Positions 32,601 to 40,862 of a stretch of DNA of 51,601 nucleotides are shown piece after piece. Position 1 is the stretch's first letter, and the number at the start of each line of letters is the position of its first letter. Both the position numbers and the translations under genes were made by a program. The notes beneath the pieces were generated by a model, which saw only the letters and a program-made list of their open reading frames with translations, made no database searches and had not been told where the DNA came from. The stretch spans positions 1 to 51,601 of IMG/VR virus record IMGVR_UViG_3300032265_000046; one strand, given 5' to 3'. This DNA is from a virus.

Positions 32601-32770
32601 GTCAATGCCTGAATTTGTGCTTGAAGTGCTTGAAGTTGAGCCAACAACTCTTCTTTTGTTAGCGTAGGCGTTGTTGGTGGCACATATGCCGCTTCCATAG
32701 CATCCCATGCCGCTTCTTCTTCAGCGGTAAAAGGAACATCGCCTTTATCTGTTGAGTGGAATCGTGCCAT
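32597..32770 (-). CDS. Small tail-fibre accessory/chaperone-like protein (57 aa)
   Basis: MARFHSTDKGDVPFTAEEEA and TKEELLAQLQALQAQIQAL: an acidic head, a YVPPTTPT hinge and a C-terminal coiled coil. It is paralogous to the 60-residue protein at 36401-36583, sharing TAEE, AYVP/SYVP, PT-x-TKEQ/ELLA-x-LQAL and a final I-x-AL. Each follows a fibre gene, suggesting a dedicated fibre-folding or attachment partner. It overlaps the next gene as ATGA. Confidence 0.78.
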   Translation of the reverse strand: MARFHSTDKGDVPFTAEEEAAWDAMEAAYVPPTTPTLTKEELLAQLQALQAQIQALT

Positions 32771-32779
32771 AGTATTTCC

Positions 32780-33610
32780 TTATGAATTAGCAAAAGCGTA
32801 AAGACGCATATTTCCGTTTCTAATTACCCTACCTGAACAAGATATACGAATGCCAGAAACAGCAGATATATCATCTAATATTCCGCCACCACCATTTATT
32901 TGAGAGGCTCCGACAGAGTTTACATTTGCTGGCGCTGACCCTTGCCAACTAAATGTTTTGTAATTTGTTGTACTTGTTGCATTTATAAGCGTCATTGCAA
33001 TAGTCCCTGCTTTTGAACCATCACTTGACCCCCCAAGGTCACTGCACATATTGATAGATGATGCGGCATATACATTACGAGTAACCTCAGTTGTACCATC
33101 GGATGAGTCCCGTCTATTAAAATAACCTATGCTTGTGTCATAAGTTCCATTTAATGCAATCTCTACACTTATGCTTCCTTGAGATTCTTGACACGCGATA
33201 TTAAACAACAAAAGATAATTTGCATAAGTGCTTGAAAAGCCGGAGGTAAGCGCCATCGTAGAAGCGCCCGGCGTTGCTACGGTACTACCAACAAAAATTA
33301 ATGCACCAGCACTTGGCGTTGTCCAAGTCGGTATTCCTGTACCCGCACTAGTTAATACTTGACCAGAAGTACCAGCCGCTGAAAAGCCTGTTGCTCCAGA
33401 ACCAGATTGATATGGAACTGCGCCAGCCACACCACCCGCAAGGTTTGTCGATGTACCAGTTGTAATTCCAGACAACGAAGTTGCACCCGTACCGCCAGAA
33501 GCAACAGGCAGTGGGGTAGTCAGCGTTGTAGTTCCAGCAACACTCAAGTTACCCGTGTTTGTCTCGCCGGGGGTTGTTATCCCCGCTGACCCATCAATTA
33601 TTACTGTCAT
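32780..33610 (-). CDS. Tail-fibre/receptor-binding protein (276 aa)
   Basis: An N-terminal beta shaft (MTVIIDGSAGITTPGETNTG) contains the shared modules VASGGTGATSLSG, STNLAGGVAGAVPYQSGSG and GTSGQVLTSAGTGIPTW. A distinct globular C-terminal domain (about 105-276) ends NMRLYAFANS. The shared modules recur in four other fibre genes of this array, with different C-termini. It overlaps the cupin gene by 17 bp. Confidence 0.8.
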   Translation of the reverse strand: MTVIIDGSAGITTPGETNTGNLSVAGTTTLTTPLPVASGGTGATSLSGITTGTSTNLAGGVAGAVPYQSGSGATGFSAAGTSGQVLTSAGTGIPTWTTPSAGALIFVGSTVATPGASTMALTSGFSSTYANYLLLFNIACQESQGSISVEIALNGTYDTSIGYFNRRDSSDGTTEVTRNVYAASSINMCSDLGGSSDGSKAGTIAMTLINATSTTNYKTFSWQGSAPANVNSVGASQINGGGGILDDISAVSGIRISCSGRVIRNGNMRLYAFANS

Positions 33611-33929
33611 TTTTTACTCCGTTTGGAATCATGTCTGGAGAAATAATCTCACCATCAAGGTCTCGATGCGCATGGATACAGAAAGCCACTGTGTTGTCTT
33701 CTAAAGCCATCAACTCGTGCATCACATCTTTGTGAATCCAAATCATGTGAGGCGCTTTGTAGTCGGTTGTTGCGCCGTCTACATTGACACGCAATGAACC
33801 AGCCGCCAAAAGCGTCAGGTGGTCAAACTGATGGGTATGACCTTGCTCTACATCGCCAGCACGCACAAAATGCATCTGACGACTGTAGAGGTTCTTAACG
33901 CTACCAAGTTTGATTTCAGGCTCGTTCAT
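33594..33929 (-). CDS. Cupin-domain protein in the tail-fibre array (111 aa)
   Basis: GHTHQFDHLTLLAAGSLRV carries a cupin metal-site start (His31, His33, His37), and the second motif is HMIWIHKDVMHELMALED with His71. A single small beta-barrel is expected. Cupins bind metals and sugars or act as enzymes; none is identified here. It lies between two fibre genes, overlapping both. It may be a structural adaptor or glycan-binding accessory of the fibre complex. Confidence 0.82.
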   Translation of the reverse strand: MNEPEIKLGSVKNLYSRQMHFVRAGDVEQGHTHQFDHLTLLAAGSLRVNVDGATTDYKAPHMIWIHKDVMHELMALEDNTVAFCIHAHRDLDGEIISPDMIPNGVKNDSNN

Positions 33930-34357
33930 TAAACACCTGAGACTGGAATGGTGTCACCACTAGTTTGAGCCAAGATTGCAGTAGCAGAAGCCTGAGATAC
34001 GTCACCAGACGCAACAAGCATATCTAACACTTCTTGGACTTTGGCGCGATAACTTTGACCAAGCAATTCCACCTTAGCGGTTTTGATCTCATCGCTTTTG
34101 TCGTTGTCCCACTTGACGCGCTCGGCAAGAGTTAAGCCTTTGCGAACATCATCAGCAGTCCAAGAAACAGGCAATGGTGTTGGCTCAGGTATTACTGGCT
34201 TAACCAGAGCACCATTCACCCACCCGTCGCCATTTACTGCGTCATCTGGAACTTGTGTTGTGTAAAGTGCGGCAACATCTGGATGGTAATGCTCGGTAGG
34301 TTCACCACCTTGGCAAATGTCACGAACTTTATTGTCTTCAATCCATGCGTATTTCAT
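33929..34357 (-). CDS. Tail-fibre assembly-like protein (142 aa)
   Basis: MKYAWIEDNKVRDICQGGEP begins a protein with a central linker (PVIPEPTPLPVSWTADDVRK) and a helical C-terminus (KAKVQEVLDMLVASGDVSQ-like). This is the arrangement of phage fibre assembly chaperones. It directly follows the Gly-rich adhesin gene, which is the likely client. Confidence 0.7.
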   Translation of the reverse strand: MKYAWIEDNKVRDICQGGEPTEHYHPDVAALYTTQVPDDAVNGDGWVNGALVKPVIPEPTPLPVSWTADDVRKGLTLAERVKWDNDKSDEIKTAKVELLGQSYRAKVQEVLDMLVASGDVSQASATAILAQTSGDTIPVSGV

Positions 34358-34359
34358 TT

Positions 34360-35631
34360 TTAATATCCTTCGGTGTAATAAAGAACAACAGCGCCATCGC
34401 CACCACTTCCACTACGACAATAAGTACTAGCGCTACTATCTGCGCAATTTCCGCCGCCGCCACCACCTCCGTTGCCACCATTGCCACCATAGCCAACATA
34501 ACTAGCGGAAGTGGTACGCCCACCACCACCTCCGCCACCAAAACCACCATTACCGCCAAATGCTGTACTAGAAGATGCGCTATAAGCACCGCCACCACCC
34601 CCGCCAAATCCACCGCTACCCCCATATGCAGTTGCTGATGAATAACCATAACAGCCACCACCACCACCACCATTACCACCATTACCGCCAGAGCCCGGTT
34701 GGTAGTATGTGTTCATACAACCACCCCCTCCGCCATCAAGATTACCCCAGTATGCTAAAAAGGCACTTCCGCTTGTTGAGCCAACACTACTTGTAGATTG
34801 GAATGCGTAATTTGTAGTGCTATAAATAAGAACATAGCCAGCAGTACCACCGTTTGATCCACCACCATTCTTTGAACCTTGACCTGTAGCCCCTCCGCCA
34901 CCACTACCATAAGAGTTAAATGTATTTTGCGCGGCACTTTGTAATCCGCCACCACCAGAGCCATAACCGTTTCCGCCATTTCCCCCAAATCCACCACCAC
35001 CAAGACCAGCATATGTACCTGTTGTACTACTAGTTACAAACCCATTACCACCTGTTCCATAAATTGAACCTGCACCACCTCCACCGCTTCCTCCTGTGTA
35101 TGAATAACTAGTACTGTGATAACCACCAACGCCACCAGTGGCTGTGTAGTATTGACGTAATGAAGTAGAAGCAGTACCCGAACCACCAGTTCCTGCGGAT
35201 GTAGTATTGTTAACACCACCAGTGCCACCTGTAGCACTTAATAATGTTCCGTAAGAAGATGTGCCTCCAGCATTACCTGAAGCATTTCCAATAACTGACG
35301 CACCGCCAGCACCAACAGTTATTGTGGATAAAATTTGCCCCGGTACTACGTCAATAATTCCTTGAGCGTAGCCTCCACCAGAACCACCCAAAGCGTAATT
35401 ACTATTGTAAGTAGACCCAGATGATCCAGAACCACCTGCACCCCAAACGCAAACCATAATTTGATATACGTTTTGTGGAACAACAAAAGGACTAGTAAAC
35501 GTACCAGCAGTTAAAAACGCACGATAGTTTACCCATTTAGGAGGTGCTAAACGAGTCGCAGTATTAGGTGGCAATGGTGTGCCATATGTGCCTTTATTTA
35601 GGGCTGATCTGTTTTCATTACCGAATGACAT
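34360..35631 (-). CDS. Glycine-rich adhesin-like tail-fibre tip (423 aa)
   Basis: After an N-terminal attachment part (residues 1-60, GTFTSPFVVPQNVYQIMVCV), the protein is a series of Gly-rich blocks (GGSGGGYAQG, GGGGFGGNGGNGYGSGGGG) with Ser/Tyr/Asn loops. This resembles the poly-glycine sandwich of T2/S16 gp38-type adhesins, in which exposed loops bind the receptor. It ends GGDGAVVLYYTEGY. Gly-dense coding DNA makes long GGN-CCN tracts. Receptor binding is inferred from composition. Confidence 0.78.
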   Translation of the reverse strand: MSFGNENRSALNKGTYGTPLPPNTATRLAPPKWVNYRAFLTAGTFTSPFVVPQNVYQIMVCVWGAGGSGSSGSTYNSNYALGGSGGGYAQGIIDVVPGQILSTITVGAGGASVIGNASGNAGGTSSYGTLLSATGGTGGVNNTTSAGTGGSGTASTSLRQYYTATGGVGGYHSTSYSYTGGSGGGGAGSIYGTGGNGFVTSSTTGTYAGLGGGGFGGNGGNGYGSGGGGLQSAAQNTFNSYGSGGGGATGQGSKNGGGSNGGTAGYVLIYSTTNYAFQSTSSVGSTSGSAFLAYWGNLDGGGGGCMNTYYQPGSGGNGGNGGGGGGCYGYSSATAYGGSGGFGGGGGGAYSASSSTAFGGNGGFGGGGGGGRTTSASYVGYGGNGGNGGGGGGGNCADSSASTYCRSGSGGDGAVVLYYTEGY

Positions 35632-35632
35632 A

Positions 35633-36127
35633 TTAGTAATCTCCGCCTTGTACTGTTACTAGAACACCGATGTTTGTGCCACCAGCCGCGACTGTTGTAC
35701 CTGCATAAATTTTGTATCCAGCAGGCAAACTGATACCGCCAGCCATCGGACTGTTTGTCATTGCGCTATAAGAAGGCAATGTTGATGTATCCAATGCAGT
35801 CACCGCAGTAGCAGGAATTGCCACATCCCAAGGTGTTAGTTGGTTGTTAGTTGCTGTGGTGTTTGCTGAACCGTTGTTGATCCAAAAGCGAACCAAGGTA
35901 GCCGCGCTTGTACCAGAGGCTGTTGCGCCATTAGTACTTGTCAGACGTACAGTAACTGTGTCTACGCGAGAACCGTTAGAGCCTGCTGTATACACCAATG
36001 CCAAAGCAGTGCCAGCAGTGTCAGTGCCGTCAAATGCCTTTGTATTGGTTAATGCTGTGCTTAGGACAGCATTTTGTACGCCCAAATTGGGCGTTAACGG
36101 GAAAATTGGTGAAGTATTAGCCGCCAT
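35633..36127 (-). CDS. Small virion/fibre-array protein (164 aa)
   Basis: MAANTSPIFPLTPNLGVQNA starts a beta-rich protein (DTVTVRLTSTNGATASGTSA) with a final segment ISLPAGYKIYAGTTVAAGGT. Proteins with this ending occur as short structural or receptor-side proteins near fibre genes. It ends 2 bp before the Gly-rich gene. Confidence 0.7.
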   Translation of the reverse strand: MAANTSPIFPLTPNLGVQNAVLSTALTNTKAFDGTDTAGTALALVYTAGSNGSRVDTVTVRLTSTNGATASGTSAATLVRFWINNGSANTTATNNQLTPWDVAIPATAVTALDTSTLPSYSAMTNSPMAGGISLPAGYKIYAGTTVAAGGTNIGVLVTVQGGDY

Positions 36128-36397
36128 TTAGAAACCTCCGAAGTTTGTGTATAGATACAGGGTTGAGCCTGTGGGTGATGGAGCAGAAGCCCAAGTTGGT
36201 GAAGCACCTGTTCCCCCAGATGTTAGAACTTGACCAGATGTGCCGTACGCTGGAGAAGAACCGAATCCTACAGCACCTGATGTGTTTAATGTAAGCGCTG
36301 GGGTCGTGCCATTGATTTGAAGTTGTAGAACGCCTGTGGTATCTCCGCTAGAGACTAGAGCCGTTCCGCTTGTGGTTCCTGCTGATATTGAACTCAT
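36128..36397 (-). CDS. Mini-fibre: attachment module without receptor domain (89 aa)
   Basis: This short protein contains the shared fibre modules (GVLQLQINGTTPALTLNTSG; AYGTSGQVLTSGGTGASPTW) and then stops after a brief end, GSTLYLYTNFGGF. It lacks the C-terminal globular domain that follows the same module in the 260- and 276-residue fibres. It may be a natural cap, a decoy or a truncated remnant of a recombining fibre gene. Confidence 0.75.
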   Translation of the reverse strand: MSSISAGTTSGTALVSSGDTTGVLQLQINGTTPALTLNTSGAVGFGSSPAYGTSGQVLTSGGTGASPTWASAPSPTGSTLYLYTNFGGF

Positions 36398-36400
36398 GTT

Positions 36401-36583
36401 TTACCCCAGTGCGTTAATTTTTGTGGTCAATGCTTGTAACTCTGCAAGCAGTTGTTCTTTTGTCGGTGTGGGAGGTACAGTTTCAGGAACATAAGATGCA
36501 ACATTTGCATCGTGTTCTGCTATTTCTTCCGCAGTCAGATTAATTTGAACGCCATCAATAATTTTATGAAGTGTGATTGACAT
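36401..36583 (-). CDS. Small tail-fibre accessory/chaperone-like protein (60 aa)
   Basis: MSITLHKIIDGVQINLTAEE is followed by SYVPETVPPTPTKEQLLAEL and a coiled-coil end (QALTTKINALG). It is a paralogue of the 57-residue protein at 32597-32770. The ATG at 36583 lies 2 bp after the stop of the upstream fibre gene; the longer upstream frame is a shadow of that gene. Confidence 0.8.
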   Translation of the reverse strand: MSITLHKIIDGVQINLTAEEIAEHDANVASYVPETVPPTPTKEQLLAELQALTTKINALG

Positions 36584-36585
36584 AA

Positions 36586-37368
36586 TTAAACGTATCCATA
36601 AATATAAATTTGACCAGATGCCCAAGAGCCACTTGAATTTGTAAATTGAACAGAAGTAATTGCCGCTTGTGAATCCCAACCACAACCACCAACAGTTGAA
36701 CCATTAGAACCACTAGGAGGATTGGCTTCTTGGGTTTGAAAAAGAGTATTTTTATAAAAAGATGATTGACAAGAAAAAACTGTCATTGTACCTAAAGAGC
36801 GTTGCGCTACACTTCCACTATTTCCAACTTTTAATTGTATATATGATTGGGCAACAATTTGTGTCCAAGTGCCATTGTCAATATAAGCACCGTTGTAATT
36901 AGCACCCGTATCGTTATTAAAAGTAACTCGAAGCCTTCCATAGGTTGATGTTGTATCTTGTATGGAGGCAAAAACAATGTAAAGACCGTTATATGTGCTT
37001 GGAATAGTTACAGAAACAGTAGTTGTACTAGCAGATAAATTTGTTAAATTAACCAAACTTACAGCACCTGTGCTTGGTGTCACCCAACTTGGCGCACCTG
37101 CACCATTTGTTTGTAGCAATTGACCGCTAGTACCAACCGCAAGCATTTGAGTTGTACCGCTTGCTGATTGATAAGGAATCGTTCCGTTAGAACCACCAGC
37201 AAGGTTTGTAGACGTAGTTGCTGTTGTTGCACTTACAGCATTGCCGCTGGCTGTTGTCAAAACCGTGCCACTTGTTGCAGGCAAAGTCAAGACTGTAGAG
37301 CCAGCAACGGTTGGCGCTTGCAAAGATACCGTGCCTGATGTGTCGCCTGAAATAACTACTGAACTCAT
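36586..37368 (-). CDS. Tail-fibre/receptor-binding protein (260 aa)
   Basis: The N-terminus (MSSVVISGDTSGTVSLQAPT) and the shared modules STNLAGGSNGTIPYQSASGT and GTSGQLLQTNGAGAPSW lead into a C-terminal domain of about 160 residues (TTVSVTIPSTYNGLYIVFAS, ending GQIYIYGYV). The shaft matches the 276-residue fibre while the C-terminus differs, indicating module exchange. Confidence 0.8.
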   Translation of the reverse strand: MSSVVISGDTSGTVSLQAPTVAGSTVLTLPATSGTVLTTASGNAVSATTATTSTNLAGGSNGTIPYQSASGTTQMLAVGTSGQLLQTNGAGAPSWVTPSTGAVSLVNLTNLSASTTTVSVTIPSTYNGLYIVFASIQDTTSTYGRLRVTFNNDTGANYNGAYIDNGTWTQIVAQSYIQLKVGNSGSVAQRSLGTMTVFSCQSSFYKNTLFQTQEANPPSGSNGSTVGGCGWDSQAAITSVQFTNSSGSWASGQIYIYGYV

Positions 37369-37377
37369 GTTTTTTCC

Positions 37378-38070
37378 TTATAGAACGACCCAGCGCTGAC
37401 CGCTGGTGACAGTTACACTTTGACCAGAAGCCACAGTAATGGGGCCAACTGACATTGCGTTGTACCCACTTGCCACCGTATAACTTGCCGCTACTGTTGC
37501 ATTATTAACGAAAATGCCGTTTGACGCCACCATTTCAGACGCTTGCAACTCGCCAGTAGAAGGCTTGTACAAAAGTTTTGCGTTACTGGTATACACCGTA
37601 GTTGGCGTGCCACTTGTGGCATTTGAAAACATTGGGTATAGATTTGACGCTGTACTTGTATCGTTGCTGATAGTCGCGCCAGAAACCACCGTTGCCCAAG
37701 ATGTAGTTGTACCGTCTGTAGTAAGGTATTTACCAGTGTTACTAGTTTGGGCTGGAGCCAAAGCATTAAATGCCGCAGTCGCTGTAGTCTGACCCGTACC
37801 ACCATTGGCAATTACCAAAGTACCTGCAACCGTAACAGCACCTGAAGTCGCTGTATTTGGGGTCAATCCAGTCGAGCCAAAAGAAATTGTGTTAGTGGTT
37901 GCAGATGCAGAAGCCAACAAAGTCACTACGCCAGAACTATTCTTGGCGTACAACTTCATGTCATTGATGTTGAGTCCTAACTCGCCATTGGCAAGGTTTC
38001 CAGACGTTGGGACAGCCGAAGCCGTTGTGCTGTAGTACAGCGAAATTGGGGTAAAGCCTGATGCCGCCAT
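37378..38070 (-). CDS. Tail-fibre protein (230 aa)
   Basis: MAASGFTPISLYYSTTASAV is followed by NLANGELGLNINDMKLYAKN, a classic fibre attachment segment seen in many phages. GTLVIANGGTGQTTATAAFN and KYLTTDGTTTSWATV are fibre-shaft phrases. The C-terminus (SGQSVTVTSGQRWVVL) is a frequent phage fibre ending. Its ATG touches the stop of the 804-residue fibre gene. Confidence 0.82.
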   Translation of the reverse strand: MAASGFTPISLYYSTTASAVPTSGNLANGELGLNINDMKLYAKNSSGVVTLLASASATTNTISFGSTGLTPNTATSGAVTVAGTLVIANGGTGQTTATAAFNALAPAQTSNTGKYLTTDGTTTSWATVVSGATISNDTSTASNLYPMFSNATSGTPTTVYTSNAKLLYKPSTGELQASEMVASNGIFVNNATVAASYTVASGYNAMSVGPITVASGQSVTVTSGQRWVVL

Positions 38071-40484
38071 TAGAATGTTCCTCCAGAAATGCCAACATAA
38101 GAAGTGGCAGTCACAGTCGTAAATGCACCTGTTGATGTTGTTGTTGCACCAATTGATGTACCGTTTATTGTCCCACCAGTAATGGCTACAGCGCCAGCAC
38201 TTTGTGTCGACATTGTTCCTAAACCAGTGATTGCTGTATTAGGAATTGTTGTAGATGCAGTAAATGCGCTTGTTCCGTTACCGTACAAGTAACCAGTCAG
38301 CGTTGTGGCCCCAGAACCACCGTTTACCACTGGAAGGGCTGTACCAGACAAAGTTACAGCCAAAGTGCCACTTGTAGTGATTGGGGAACCAGATACAGAC
38401 AAGAACGTAGGCACGGTCATGGCAACTGAAGTTACCGTACCGCCAGCAGATGGGGTTGCAGAAATAGTGATACCACCAGCCGTATTGCTAATGCTGACGT
38501 TAGTTCCTGCTGTCAGGGTAGACAGAGTAAAACCAGTACCGTTACCAATGTGCAATTGCCCGTTAGTAGGAGTTGCTGTTGTTCCAGTGCCGCCGTAAGC
38601 CACGCCAATTGCTGTACCGTTCCAAGTTCCCGCCGCCAAAGTTCCTACGCCAGTAATACCTGTATAAGAACCGCTCAAGCGACCAGTAGGAAGCGTTCCA
38701 GAGGTAATATTGGATGCGTTGGTAGTATCAGTCGTTGCAGAAGGCGCAAGACCTGATACAGCGCCAGAGGCAATAGCAATTGAAGTATTTGTTACGCCAG
38801 TCAATTGACCTTGTGCGTTTACCGTTAAAACAGGAACTTGAGAGGCAGAACCATAAGTTGCCGCCGTCACCGTTGTATTAGTAATACTAAAAGCGTTACC
38901 AGTAAGGGTTAAACCTGTACCAGCAGTATAGACAGTTGCCGCGCCAAACTGAGTGAATACCAACGCAGTTGTTCCAACAACAATTGGAAGGGCAGTTTGC
39001 TGAACCCAAGATGTATTGGCGTTTACAGTTCCAGCAAGCACCAAAACGTAGTCGCCTTGGTCAATTTCATTGGTTCCAGTGCCAGATGTGTCGTAATCAG
39101 TGGCACGAGTCAACACCCAAGCCGTAGCGCCAGAGCCTACAACGGTTACCGTATAAATGCCGTTATAAGCACCATTGGTCTCATTCTTAACCAAAATACG
39201 ATTACCTACCGCTGGTGTAGAACCATCAATTGACAAGCCAGAAAAAGGTATTATTTTTGTCAGTGTTGCGCCAACACCAGATGCACCATTGTTGTAAAGA
39301 ACAGTGCCAAGGTCTGCGGTAGTTGCATAGTTACAAGCCGCATGGAAGTTGATGCCAGTCGCAATTGAATCCGCATATAACTTGTTGACAATATCGTTAT
39401 CGGTAGCAGGCGCAGTTGTAATTGTTCCAGTCGTCATCGCCACGCTAGTGAAAGTACCAGCCGCAGGAGTGGCTCCGCCGATTACAGAATTGTTAATTGC
39501 TACACCAACAATCGTACCGCCCGTAATTGCAACACTGGTTGCATTCTGGGTAGACATAGTGCCTAACCCAGTAATTGACGTACTTGGTATGGTAGTGCTG
39601 GCAGTCATGGCAGACGTGCCGTTGCCAAACACATAACCAGTCAATGAAGTTGCGCCAGTTCCGCCGTTTGCGACGTTTAAAGTTCCGCCGAGAACTATTG
39701 CACCAGATTGAGCAGAGGAGGGGGTAAAACCTGTCGTGCCTGCGCTAAAGGTTGAAACACCACCAGCCAAAGTAAAGGCATTCCAATTACCTGCGGCATA
39801 TCCGTAAAAAGCACCAGTATCAGTGTTGTAGCGAATCTGTCCAGCCGTACCTATTGGCTGTTGGGCAGTTGTTCCAAGCGGGACAACCATGCCGCTAGTA
39901 CCCGGCATCACAGCGTTGTCAGCCAAAGCAATTGTTGGATTGCCCGCTTGACCATCGCCGTTTGTCAACGTGATTTGATTTGATGTACCAGTAATGGTAC
40001 GAGGATTAATACTTGTGCCACTAATAACGGCAAGCATTCCAGAGCCACTTAGGTTAGCCAAAGTAGCAGGAAGACCGCTCAAGGCTAGTGTTGGGTTGCC
40101 ACCAGTGCCATTGGCGTTAGAAACGCTCAAACCGTTGCCAGAGACCGCGATTGACCGCGAGGCTACCGTGGATGCCGAATCCTTCACAATAATGCCACCA
40201 GCGGCGTTATCGAGGCTTAGGGCGGTATCCGTAAGATTGACTCTAAAGAAGGAGCCTGCGCCACCATCCGTAATAGATAAACCAGTGCCAGCAGTTACAT
40301 AACGGCTGTTGGGTAACGATGTTTGCTGTGTTGCCGTTAAAAACGTCTGAGTCTGAGTAGGCTGGACAGAAATAGCGCCAGTCGTAGTCTGAACTGTCAC
40401 TCCATTTTGGACAATAGGAACAGCCTCTGCGCCTGTTAGAGCACCAGCGGCTGGGAGTTGGGTAATGACGACTTGTGCTGACAT
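38070..40484 (-). CDS. Long tail-fibre protein with repeated shaft (804 aa)
   Basis: It starts MSAQVVITQLPAAGALTGAE and is Gly/Thr/Ser-rich beta shaft throughout. Two homologous segments, one near residue 280 and one at the C-terminus, share LTGYVFGNGTSAMTASTTIP / LTGYLYGNGTSAFTASTTIP and GLGTMSTQ-x-AVAITGGTI. A middle block (SWVQQTALPIVVGTTALVFT) is more globular. The end, TSYVGISGGTF, is typical of fibre shafts that need a partner tip. It is the longest and first fibre of the array. Confidence 0.85.
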   Translation of the reverse strand: MSAQVVITQLPAAGALTGAEAVPIVQNGVTVQTTTGAISVQPTQTQTFLTATQQTSLPNSRYVTAGTGLSITDGGAGSFFRVNLTDTALSLDNAAGGIIVKDSASTVASRSIAVSGNGLSVSNANGTGGNPTLALSGLPATLANLSGSGMLAVISGTSINPRTITGTSNQITLTNGDGQAGNPTIALADNAVMPGTSGMVVPLGTTAQQPIGTAGQIRYNTDTGAFYGYAAGNWNAFTLAGGVSTFSAGTTGFTPSSAQSGAIVLGGTLNVANGGTGATSLTGYVFGNGTSAMTASTTIPSTSITGLGTMSTQNATSVAITGGTIVGVAINNSVIGGATPAAGTFTSVAMTTGTITTAPATDNDIVNKLYADSIATGINFHAACNYATTADLGTVLYNNGASGVGATLTKIIPFSGLSIDGSTPAVGNRILVKNETNGAYNGIYTVTVVGSGATAWVLTRATDYDTSGTGTNEIDQGDYVLVLAGTVNANTSWVQQTALPIVVGTTALVFTQFGAATVYTAGTGLTLTGNAFSITNTTVTAATYGSASQVPVLTVNAQGQLTGVTNTSIAIASGAVSGLAPSATTDTTNASNITSGTLPTGRLSGSYTGITGVGTLAAGTWNGTAIGVAYGGTGTTATPTNGQLHIGNGTGFTLSTLTAGTNVSISNTAGGITISATPSAGGTVTSVAMTVPTFLSVSGSPITTSGTLAVTLSGTALPVVNGGSGATTLTGYLYGNGTSAFTASTTIPNTAITGLGTMSTQSAGAVAITGGTINGTSIGATTTSTGAFTTVTATSYVGISGGTF

Positions 40485-40862
40485 TTATGTACTCGTATTG
40501 TCTGGAGGGTTCGGAGCAATTGTGTCTTTGTTTCCAGTGCTTGTAGGAGTCTGAGTGTTCTGCTCCGTAGAAATTTGGAATTGGCTCGAACCATCAAGGT
40601 TTTGACTACCTGTCATCAAGAAGTTGTCATTTGCGGCAACGCTGACATCAGGACGTGGGAATCTAAGATTAATGCGCTCAGTCTTTCTAGCGGGAAGTCG
40701 ATAAGGATCAAGTTGGTCTTTACACCCACGCTCCGCACAGACCCGTAAGCCGGGCGCGTTGGAGTCCGCCACCAATGTCACAAAAGGCACTTTCATCTTG
40801 CACCTATCGCATACCGCAATGGCAACCGATGTCAAACCCATTGTGTCAAGAAAGACTGGCAT
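40485..40862 (-). CDS. Zinc-ribbon protein between adaptor and fibre genes (125 aa)
   Basis: The N-terminal half has CDRCKMK (about 18-24) and CAERGCKDQLDPYRLPARKT, giving four cysteines for a zinc ribbon. The second half is Asn/Thr/Ser/Pro-rich and disordered. Proteins with the phrase LDPYRLPARKTE-x-I-x-LR-x-PRPD sit at this position in other phages as small structural proteins. It touches both neighbouring genes. Confidence 0.75.
   Translation of the reverse strand: MPVFLDTMGLTSVAIAVCDRCKMKVPFVTLVADSNAPGLRVCAERGCKDQLDPYRLPARKTERINLRFPRPDVSVAANDNFLMTGSQNLDGSSQFQISTEQNTQTPTSTGNKDTIAPNPPDNTST

Noticed and set aside
34360-35631. Repeat-rich GGN/CCN DNA as a CRISPR array or satellite
   Set aside because: The repeats are irregular and in frame with a glycine-rich protein; there are no uniform repeat-spacer units.
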